64,000 bases of DNA from Membranipora membranacea. Lineage: Eukaryota; Bryozoa; Gymnolaemata; Cheilostomatida; Membraniporidae. Positions 54,251 through 64,000 of this stretch are shown in pieces. A model generated the notes under the pieces. That model saw nothing but the letters and a program-made list of their open reading frames with translations. It was not told where the DNA came from and made no database searches. The position numbers and the translations under genes were made by a program. The stretch spans positions 21,018,001-21,082,000 of the forward strand of contig OU612072.1 in assembly GCA_914767715.1 (NCBI GenBank), given 5' to 3'. How positions within the stretch are numbered: the stretch's first letter is position 1; each line of letters starts with the position of its first letter.

Positions 54251-57200
54251 TAGTTAAACTTAGCTGCAAAGGTTGATACCATAGTATAGTGCAGCGCTCT
54301 ACACCGAAGCTGTGAAGAGTCCCAAGCCAAGTGACTAAGTTTTCTGTAGGTAAAACAGTATGGAGTGAGCGATGTAAACATTAAACAAGCTTGATCTGCT
54401 AGTTTTCCTCTCTAATGCTGCCATCACATTCTTATCACATTGAAGTCAGTAGCTTTCTCTTTTGCTGTTTTGGCAATAGAGAGCCCTTTGTATATAAAAC
54501 GTTCTGTGATTACACGTAAGACAAATTCTCTCTCTCAGATAAACACTTCGATAAACACACTGACCTCTATAATTAGCTGCCGGACGTAATACAGCGTAAC
54601 TTGGTTCTGAATGCTGGGTCATGAAAGGCTATCAGATATGATTATCATATGGCTTTAGTTGCCACGCATCCAAATCCCCTGACACCCTCCAAGATTACTT
54701 ATGTAACATACTGCTGTTTTTTATAAACCTAAATGTTGTTAAATGGCATGATTCTGCGAACTACTATTCTGGTTAACACTGACGGTGGTACCCGAAGCCA
54801 TCAATGGTGCAGCAGGACACTTCAAATATAGCCATTCCAAGGCTACACACAGGTTAAGGTGGAAATATGGCAAGGACCGAATACAAGTGTGATGCATCAT
54901 AAATGTGCATGATATAGTTGAGAGTTGTCCTCTCACAATAGAAGGAAAGATAACTAAATTGCCTAGAAGATGTTGTGATGGTATTGTGATTGGAGGGTAA
55001 AAAATATATGGAAGCATAACTACCTTTTGCTTAGGATGAATAAGCAAGGAAAGCAGTGACCAGAAAGCCTTAAAATATGGATAAAATAAGGAAGGAATTA
55101 TTGTCCCACACTGTCATTCAGTGGTCTGATAGATTTTTCCCTATTTCAGTATTTAAATATGAATGACCAATCACAATGACATGCCTGGGATATCACTAGT
55201 TATCACTATTATTAGTACCAGTCTTATGTGATGTTGAATTTAATCAGTTACTCATAGCTGTATTTTTAATCAACCACAGTTTAATGCTATACTTATCAGG
55301 TTCATGTTGTTTATGAGAAACGACCTCTGGGTTTTAAGATTTCCGAATTAGCAGGCTACATTTAAATGACATCATATTGGGGTAACATAACAAATGTACT
55401 TTTCGAATGCTATGGGTTTTGGTTTCGCCCTTTGTATATAAACTATTCCAATACTAGATCGTGTATGAGGTGGCATTTCATCTTGAAATAATCTAATAAT
55501 AGTTTCTGTCATTGATGTAACAGAAAAATGTTGTCATGAGGTCAAAGTGTGATGTCTGTGTTTCGTCCAATTGAGTCAAAGTCAAACTGTAACTAAGTCT
55601 GAATAAACATGTATGTAAAAAGCCTTAGATACTTAACAAGCCAATAGAAATATCAAGTTATTTGGCATCAATTTAATAGGAAAAGATGTTGTTGTGACAG
55701 ATTTTGAGCTGAATCATTTTTTAGACTGGTAATCGGCCAGATAAAAGGGTTTTGCATTACAAGTGTGCAGCCAAGCCATTAATATCTACTGTCATCCAAC
55801 CATATCAGATTAATATCAAGGCATTAGATTCAATGATTGATTGATATTGATTTAATTTGCCACATAGGAATGCCTAGCATTATATAAATGTGTGTGTACA
55901 ATAAAAATTTAAACTTTTGGAAAAAAGGAGAAAAAAACAGTTGTATTAAAAATGATTGGATCAGGCGGTGAAAAACGATAAAATCCATGCTGCATGAGAA
56001 AGAAATATATTGTTGAGACATTACAGGCGCCTGTTCATACCAGAAACTGAAAACGAGTTCTTGAATCTCTCCTTTCTACATATTGGTGGATAGAAAATGT
56101 CAGATTTGTCCTTGTGACGTTGGCGCCTGACTAAGAATTGTTGCAACGGATGGCTTGGGTTTTTGGCGACTTTGTCAAAGTGCCTGTCAGTTAAAACCTG
56201 TAGAAAATCTAAAATCGGAACCACATTTGATTTGGCTAGTCTCTGACGGTAACAGCCCAGTTCACACACAGCAGGGAGCGAGGAAGTTCAGTTACTAAAT
56301 TTATCTGGTCGATAGGAGAAGCACATCACATCACAAAATAATATCTTAACACCAGAACTAAGCCAAAGGAATCAGAATGCAGTGCATGGCCTGTAGATTA
56401 GAGACTATAATGTAACTATGAATATTAATCTGTAAGTATTTCACATATTACTGTCTCAGGAGGAGAGATTGATTTTAAGGTTTACCTGAGAGACCACAGG
56501 GGACCAGCTCAACACTCTGAAGGATTCGACCCTCAATTATCTGTTAAGGTAAGTAGCGTACAACTAAGCTGCAACCATTGATACCATAATTTAGCAAAAC
56601 ACTCTACAGCAAAGCTGATTGAGTCAGAAATCATGCCGAATTTCTGATTTAAAGCTCTCTTCTCCTCTTCTCCAGATTGAAATCAAATTTCATCAGTAGC
56701 AATACCTCACATGAATTGTTTGGCTGTATAGCCTTTGGCTTGTAAGAAAAATATGTTTATGGGTAGCCGCTGCTACTAGACTAAGCACACCAATAAAAAT
56801 CTCAAGTTTTTGGCAATTAAAATGTTGATGTGACAGATTTTGACCCACATGATTAACTCGAATTGGCAAGTGGCCAGATGAAGTGTCTGTTAATATCAAC
56901 TGCCATCTAACAAAATCAAGCTAAAATTTTAGCATCAGGTTTATCACATAGCATGGAGCGAGGAATGTCAGTTTCATTATTTGGCAAATTTTTTCGTAGG
57001 AAAAAGACATGAGCTCCACGTGTGATGTCTGCGAATCATTATACCGAAAGTCAAAGTCAAACTTTGTGTCCCTCAAGCTGCTTGGGCAGGTTATAGTTGC
57101 TTCTATCAACCACTAATTATCATACAGCACCGGTCAGACTAATATTTTATCATAAGACAGAGTGACCAGTGATGGTAGACCATCAGTATTTAGTGCACAC

Positions 57201-58325
57201 CATAATATGACCTAGAGTTTTTAACTTTTGACTTAATTAGCTACTAACAGCTGTGTTTGTTTTTATTGGCTAATCCTTGTGATCTCATGATCTACTGGAT
57301 ATATAAGATTCTTTTAGGATTAACTAATACTGTCTTTGTGGCCTGATGATGTTTAATTCAGCTGCCTATTGAATGATTTACAAGCTGATGTTATATCATT
57401 TGTGATTTGTATGTGACAAATTATTCGGTCGGTATGAGAGAACCCTTGCAGGGCCGTAGTTTAGAAAAAATTGTAGGGGAGACAAAAGTGTCAGGCTAGT
57501 CAAAGCATCACCAGGTGGGATGCTGTAAGCTCCTCCCTAAGCAATTTAAGGAATACAATTAGCAAATGGGAATCTCAGAGGAGCTGATTCTGACATGGAA
57601 TATTCAATTATAGTTTATTAAGGCAACTGTGTTTAGCTTTCCAGGGGAGACAGTGCCTCCTTGCTTTCTTGCCTCCCCTACAACTAGGAGCCTGCCTTGT
57701 ATTCAAAGCAGTATATTCTAACATAGCAGGGAGTAATGAAGTTCAGCTACGATACCTGATTGATCTTATTCGATTGGTAAGAGAAGCACATTTGCAATAT
57801 AATCACACACATATCGCAACTTGATATCCATCAGGATGCAGCACACATCTGTAGGTGAAAGGGGATAATGTAACTATGTCTTATTTGTAAATATTACACA
57901 TGTTACTGTATCAGGAGGACAGATCCAGGGAACCACCTCGACACTCTGAAGGATTCAACCATCAATTATCTGTTAAAGGTAAGCTACCTGAAATTAAGCT
58001 GCAATCATGGATACTGTAGTAAAGTACACTTCACTCTTCATCAATGCTGTGTAGAGCCAGAGGTCATGTGATTTAGTTTTCTGTAGGAAAGACAGGGTGG
58101 GATGAGAGGTAGATACACTAAAAGAAATTGGTCTGATAGATTTTGGTTTTAATGCCGTCTTCACCTAGTTAGCGCACTGAATGAGTACAAACTATCAGTC
58201 GTTTTCTCTCTTGTTGATTTGTTCATTAGACCAAGCATTTCTCAAAGAAAGTTTCTTTTTAACATAAACATTTACATTTGGTAATGCTATCTGATTTGAA
58301 TCCCTCCCCCCGACACCCTAGCAAA

Positions 58326-59010
58326 TTACTCGTGTAACATACTGCTATTGTTTTTTGGAGCTGAAATGATTGTTAAATCGCATTATCTGCTAAATACTAT
58401 TCTGGTTAACACTGAAGTTGGTAACTGAAATGGTGCAACAGGTCATCAAACAACCGTTATAACTATTCATAGGTTACACAATAAGTAAAGGTGGATATTT
58501 GGCAAGGACCAAATACAAGTAGGATGTATCATATTTATGATATAGTTTAGAGTCGCCCTCTCTCAATAGAAAGATTGACAACTCAATTACCTAGGATGTA
58601 TAAGCAAGGAAAGCAGTGATCAGAAGGCCTTAAAATATGGATATACTAGGGAGGAATTATTGTCTCAGACTGTCATTCATTCGTCTGATAGATTTTTCCC
58701 TATTTCAGTACTTAAATATGAATGACCAATCACAATGACATGCCTGGGATATCAAAAGTCAATATTATTAGTGCCAGTCTTATGTGACTTTGAATTTAAT
58801 CAGTTACTCACAGCTGTCTTTTTAATCAACCACAGTTTAATGCTATACTTATCAGGTCATGTTGTTTATGAGAAACGCACTCTGGGTTTTAAGATTTCCG
58901 AATTAGCAGGGTAACATAACAAATGTACTTTTTGTAGGCTATCAGGTTTGGTTTGACCCTTTGTATATAAACTATTCCAATATAAGATTGTGTATGAGGT
59001 GGCATGTCTT
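58326..59010 (+). repeat. Third partial copy of the long-repeat family
   Basis: Aligns with 54700-55490 and 61420-62130, for example 'catgttgtttatgagaaacg' at 58858 and 'gtatataaactattccaat' at 58963. It is interrupted at 59011 by a nested inverted-repeat element and resumes at 60251. Confidence 0.7.
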
Positions 59011-60250
59011 CACAAAGTAAGGATATTCAAAGGGGACACTTCAATGATAGTTATAGTGCCTGTGGTTTTTGATTCACTGGGGGAAAATTGTGCACAGCTA
59101 GATGCCAAAAACTCATTATCTCTATATGTAATAATGGCATATTTCTTGCAGACTCCCTACCTTTGATGGGCCATAATTCATTCTGTATTTATCCTAAAGA
59201 CTGATTTCCATCTTTGTTGGAATATCCAACCTTCAAGCTATACACCTTATTATTGTCATTTTTTGCTAGGATACATAGGCTATGAGCTATCTGTGTTTTT
59301 AAAATGAGTTATATCATATAGACTTACGTGTGGCCTAGGTCAATACATGGACATTTCCTAATTTTGATGACCCGAAGTTTATCAATTGTCACATGTAAAT
59401 CTATATGATAAAACTCATTTTACAAATGCAGGTAGCTCTAAGCCTATGTATCGTAGCAAAAAATGACAATAATATTGTATTGGGATGGGATGGGATTTGG
59501 ATCGTAGACTGTCCACAGGAAATGAGCTTTGTAGCGATTCATTTTAATTGTAACCTGCAATCACGTAAAAACAATGCATAGAAACTATTCCCATTTGAGT
59601 AGGAATTAACTTGCTTCTACATCAAATAAACAAGAGTAAAATGTGACATCAAAGTTACAGGTACATGCATAGAAATCAAATGCACCAGTTATCCGGAAAA
59701 ATACTTACAAGTTTTTGATCCAATATGCATTTGATAATCCGCATCCACAGTAGGAGTATATAAAAAACTCTCACTTTAAAATAGACGAAGTGATGGCAGG
59801 CTAAACTAATAGTATCGCCATCTGAGCCAACACTGATTTAACCAAGAAAAATTGTACCAGAAAGTATTAGTCACAAATAGCTAGGAATAACAGAAAGCTG
59901 TACTCTTGGTTACAAAAGAAAGCAGGATAATTAAGTGTTACTGTTAACAAATTTCTATATCCATCAATACAATAATAATCGTTCATGCTTGTCAGGGCAT
60001 AGTGAAACAAATATGGTGTATAGCTTGAAGGTTGTACATTCCAACAAAGTCAGTCTTACTTAGGATAAATACAGAATGAATTACAGCCCATCAACGGTAG
60101 GGATGTCTGCAAGGGAAATGCCATGGTAACATAATATAGAGATAATTAGTTTTTGGCATCGAGCTGTGCACAATTTTCCCCCAGTGAATCAAAAACCACA
60201 GGCACTATAACTATCATTGAAGTGTCCCCTCTGTATATCCTTACTCTGTG
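59011..60250. mobile_element. 1.24-kb nested inverted-repeat element
   Basis: The left end CACAAAGTAAGGATATTCAA (59011) is mirrored at the right end (…TATATCCTTACTCTGTG, 60250), and the inverted match runs about 240 bp inward on each side. Inside, a second inverted pair (about 59250-59331 and 59399-59476) continues the left arm. The remaining 530 bases (59477-60010) appear to have split the right arm; they begin with 'attgtattggg' and end with 'atcaatacaat'. Compared with 55480, where the flanks are joined (ggcat|ttcatcttga), the whole element is an insertion. No clear target duplication and no ORF. Confidence 0.65.
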
Positions 60251-61215
60251 TTTTCATCTTGAATTAATCTGCAACATGATCCATGTATCTGCATAGTATT
60301 GTCATTGAAACCAGTTTGTGCATAGCTTCATGTACTGAACAAGCCAAAAGAAAAATCATGTTTCTGGCATCATAGTAACAGAAAAATGTTGTCATGAGGT
60401 CAAAGTGTGATGATGTCGGTGCATTGTTATATCAATTCTAAGTTGAACTGTAACTAAGCCCATATTAAAAATAGCCTTAGGTCCTTCAGGAAAACAGGTT
60501 TGGGCGTAGCAGTAGATACTTGATAAACCAATAGAAATATAAATTTTGTTGGCATCAAACTAACAGGGAAAAATGTTGAAGTGACAGATTTTAACCCGAA
60601 TAATTATTCTAGACTGGCAAGCTGCCAGATAAAATGGTTTTGCAACACAAGTGTGCAGCCAAGCCATTAATATCTACTGCCATCCAACAATATCAAATTA
60701 ATATCAAGGCATTCGATTCATACCCAGCAGGGAGCAAGGAAGTTCAGTTACTAAACTTATCTGGTCGGTAGGAGAAGCATTCACATCACAACATAATATA
60801 GAACTAAAGCCAAAGGAATCAGAACGCAGTGCATCGTCTGTATATAAGAGACTGAATGTTACTATGAGTATTAATCTGTAAATATTAAACAGATAACTGC
60901 CTAAGGAGGGGAGATTGAGCAGAATCTTATAAGCTTTACCTGAGGATCACAGGGGACCAGCTCATTACTCTGAAGGATCACAGGGGACCAGCTCAATACT
61001 CTGAAGGATTCAAGCCTCGATTATCTGTTAAGGTAAGTGTAGTGAAACTTAGCTGCAAAGGTTGATACCATAGTATAGTGCAGCGCTCTACACCAAAGCT
61101 GTAAAGAGTCCCAAGCCAAGTGACTAAGTTTTCTGCAGGTAAAACAGTGTGGAGTGAGTGATGGATACATTAAACAAGCTTGATCTTCTGGTTTTCTGAT
61201 CTAATGTTGCCTATA

Positions 61216-61251
<36 letters not shown>

Positions 61252-64000
61252 ATAAACACTTTGATAAACACACTGACCTCTATAATTAGCTGCTGGACGT
61301 AACACAGCGTAACTTGGCTCTGATTGCTGGGTCATGAAAGGCTCTCAGATATGATTATCATATGGCTTTAGTTGCCACGCATTCAAATCCCCTGACACCA
61401 TCCAAGATTAATTTTGTAACATAATCCTTTTTTTTATAAACTTAAATGTTGTTAAATGGCATGATTCTGCGAACTACCGAACACTGACGGTGGTACCCGA
61501 AGCCATCAATGGTGCAGCAGGACTCTACAAATATAGCCATTCCAAGGCTACACACAAGTTAAGGTGGAAATATGGCAAGGACCAAATACAAGTGTGATGT
61601 ATCATGAATGTGCATGATATAGTTGAGAGTTGTCCTCTCACAATAGAAAGAAAGATAACTAAATTGCCTAGAGGATGTTTTGATGGTATTGTGATTGGAG
61701 GGTAAAACATTATATGGAAGCATAACTACCTTATGCTTAGAATGAATAAGCAAGGAAAGCAGTGATCAGAAAGCCTTAAAATACGGATAAAATAAGGAAG
61801 GAATTATTGTCTCAGACTGTCATTTAGTCGTCTAATAGATTTTTCCCTATTTCAGTATTTAAATATGAATGACCCATCACAATGACATGCCTGGGATATC
61901 ACTAGTCAATATTATTAGTGCAAGTCTTGTGTGACTTTGAATTTAATCAGTGACTCACAGCTGTCTTTTTAATCAACCACAGTTTAATGCTATACATATC
62001 AGGTTCATGTTGTTTATGAGAAACGACCTCTGGGTTTTAAGATTTCTGAATTAGCAGGCTACACTTAAAAGACATCTTATTGGGGTAACATAACAAATGT
62101 AATTTTCATAGGCTATGGGTTTTGGTTTCGCGACTAAGTTTTCTGTAGATAAGAGCAACTGCTCTGCCGAATTTCTGATCTAAAGCTCTCTTCTCCTAGT
62201 TAACAGGTTGAAATCAAATTTCATCAGAAGCCGTTTTGGGCAGCCCAAAGCGTGTGATGTCTATATATCCCTGTATCAATGTAACAATATCTCACATGAA
62301 TTGTATGGCTGTATAGCCTTTGGCTTTTAAGAAAAATATATTATGTTTATGCGTAGCGAAGCGTAGCGGCTGCTACTAGACTAAGCACTCCAATAAGAAT
62401 CTCAAGTTTTTGGTAATTAAGTGACAGAAAAGTGTTGATGTGACAGATTTTGACCCACATGATTAACTCAGATTGGCAAGTGGCCAGATGAAGTGTTTGT
62501 TGATATCAACTGCCATCTAACAAAATCAAGCTAAAATTTTAGCTTCAGATTTATCACATAGCATGGAGCAAGGAATGTCAGCTTCATTATTTGGCAAATT
62601 TTTTTGTAGGAAAAAGACAGAGTTCACCGTGTGATGATCGCGTATCATTATACCGAAAGTCAAAGTCAAACTATGTGTCCTTAGCTGCTTAGGCAGGTTA
62701 TGGTTGTTTCTAGCAAACACAAATTATTTCACAGAACCTGTCAGACTAATATTTTATAAAAAGACAAAGTGACCGGCAATGGTAGATATCAGTATTTAGT
62801 GATGACCATAATATGACCTAGAGTTTGTGACTTTTGACTTAATTAGTTACTAACAGCTGTGTTTTTTTTTTATTGGCTAATCCTTGTGATCTCACAGTCT
62901 AGTGGATATTTAAGATTTTTTTACGATTAACCAAGGAGTCTCTGTAACTCCCTGGATTAACTAATACTGTCTTTGTGGCCTGATGATGTTTAATTAAGCT
63001 GCCTATTGAATGATTTACAAGCTGAGACTATATCATTTGTGATTTGTATACGACAAATCATTTAGTTGGCATAAGAGAACCCTTGCAGGGCCATAGTTTA
63101 GAAAAAAATTGTAGGGGACACAAAAGTGTGAGGCTAGTCAAAGCATCACCAGGAGGGGTGCTGTAAGCTCCTCCCTAAGCAATTTAAGGAATACAATTAG
63201 CAAATAGGAATCTCAGAGGAGCTGATTCTGACATGGAGTATTCTATTATAGTGTTTAAGGCCACTGTATTTAGCTTTCTAGGAGAGGCTGTGCCTCATTG
63301 CCTCCCCTACAACTACGGGCCTGCCTTGTATTCAAATCTGTATATTTTAACATAGCAGGGAGTAACGAAGTTCAGCTACGATACGTGATTGATCTTATTC
63401 GATTGGTAAGAGTAGCACATTGGTAATGTAATCCAACAAATATTGCAACTTGATATCCATCAGAATGCAGCACACATCTGTAGGTGAAAGGGAATAGGCC
63501 TAATGCAACTATATCTTATTTGTAAATATTACAGAGATTAGTGTATCAGGAGGACAGATCCAGCAGGATCTCATAAGGTTTACCCGAGGGATCACAGGGA
63601 ACCACCTCGACACTCTGAAGCATTCAACCATCAATTATCTGTTAAAGGTAAGCTACCTGAAATTAAGCTGCAAACATGGAATCTGTAGTTAAGTACACAT
63701 CACTCTTCATCAGTGCTGAATAGAGTCAGAGGTCATGTGACTTAGTTTTCTGTAGGAAAGACAGGGTGGGGTGAGAGGTAGATACATTAAAAGAAATTGA
63801 TCTGTTAGTTTTTGGTTTTAATGCCGTCTTCACCTAGTTAGCACACTGAAGTGAGTACAAACCATCAGTCGTTTTCTCTCTTGTTGATTTGTTCATTAGA
63901 CCCAAGCATTTCTCAAAGAAATTTTCTTTTTAACTCAAACATTTACATTTGTTAATGCTATCCGATATGAATTCCCCCCCCCCCCGACACCCTAGCAAAT
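60251..64000 (+). repeat. Diverged long-repeat family, right block
   Basis: Repeats the order seen in 53591-58325. Kinship is clear at 60655 ('gtgtgcagccaagccatta'), 61884 ('cacaatgacatgcctggga'), 62360 ('gctgctactagactaagca') and 63356 ('cagggagtaacgaagttca'). It lacks about 1.1 kb found in the left block between 55600 and 56700. The window ends within it. A (CT)n tract at 61218-61249 replaces sequence found in the left block near 54430-54535. Confidence 0.75.
61218..61249. repeat. (CT)16 microsatellite
   Basis: Pure CT dinucleotides, preceded by 'acat' and followed by 'cagataaaca'. The left block has only 'ctctctctc' at this point. Confidence 0.95.

Larger units (their letters stand above)
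53591..58325 (+). repeat. Diverged long-repeat family, left block
   Basis: A block that recurs at about 60470-64000 in the same orientation and is itself made of related subunits. Landmarks of each subunit are 'gtgtgcagccaagccatta' (53789, 55765), a 'gcagggagcgaggaagttca' phrase (53863, 56270), the GGATCACAGGGGACCAG unit, and a donor-like GGTAAGT. Another landmark, 'cacaatgacatgcctggga', lies at 55173. About 430 bases (55833-56266) interrupt one subunit between 'ggcattagattca' and 'cagcagggag'. Short frames only; no protein domain recognised. Confidence 0.75.

Noticed and set aside
61525-61753. Minus-strand frames shared with 54739-55047
   Set aside because: Shared through the long-repeat family; the two copies differ by frame-breaking indels, as expected of non-coding DNA.

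Overview
This is a eukaryotic, AT-rich genomic window, almost certainly from an invertebrate animal. It has split genes with GT..AG introns, a secreted NHL beta-propeller gene family built from phase-1 exons, fragments of a CDKL-type protein kinase, tRNA-derived repeats, MITE-like elements and abundant tandem and segmental duplication. No bacterial operons, ribosome binding sites, CRISPR arrays or phage genes are visible. The species cannot be fixed from sequence alone; a sponge or another marine invertebrate is plausible, but this is inference.

Two complete genes can be assembled exon by exon on the minus strand. NHL gene A (start codon 25344-25342, stop 20701-20699, nine coding exons, 669 aa) and NHL gene B (start codon 48983-48981, stop 43862-43860, ten coding exons, 724 aa) are paralogs. 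Each encodes a signal peptide, an NHL-type propeller carried largely on one exon, a Thr/Pro-rich linker, a series of small two-cysteine modules and a conserved C-terminal domain. B has one extra module exon. A third copy (28577-30368) keeps only the first three exons and is broken. In both complete genes an inverted pair of GATA-type sites lies at exactly the same distance upstream of the start codon (177 and 236 bp).

The same GATA-pair module is the building block of large repeat arrays downstream of each gene (5069-6296, 18056-20238, 39398-42850). It repeats about every 150-170 bp in groups of three, with the groups about 850-930 bp apart. The arrays, the NHL genes and a flanking block form a larger duplicated unit. 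A relic of a CDKL-like kinase lies at the left end of both large copies (2080-2621 and 33987-35567). The first copy of the unit is interrupted by about 11 kb (6850-17990) of inverted-repeat elements and unassigned sequence.

Layout: 1-1650 MITE and short tandem repeats; 1650-6840 duplicated block 1 with kinase relic and array; 6840-17990 repeats, a 682-bp foldback element and a 4.4-kb inverted repeat with 2-kb arms; 17990-26450 array, NHL gene A and flank; 26450-28300 SINE-like sequence, a CCCCAAA-rich tract and GGGA repeats; 28577-30368 NHL pseudogene; 30370-33980 mostly unassigned; 33987-35567 kinase relic 2; 35030-50800 duplicated block 2 with array and NHL gene B; 50800-53590 unassigned sequence and a GC-rich minisatellite; 53590-64000 a family of diverged long repeats with recurring splice-donor-like sites and a nested inverted-repeat insertion.
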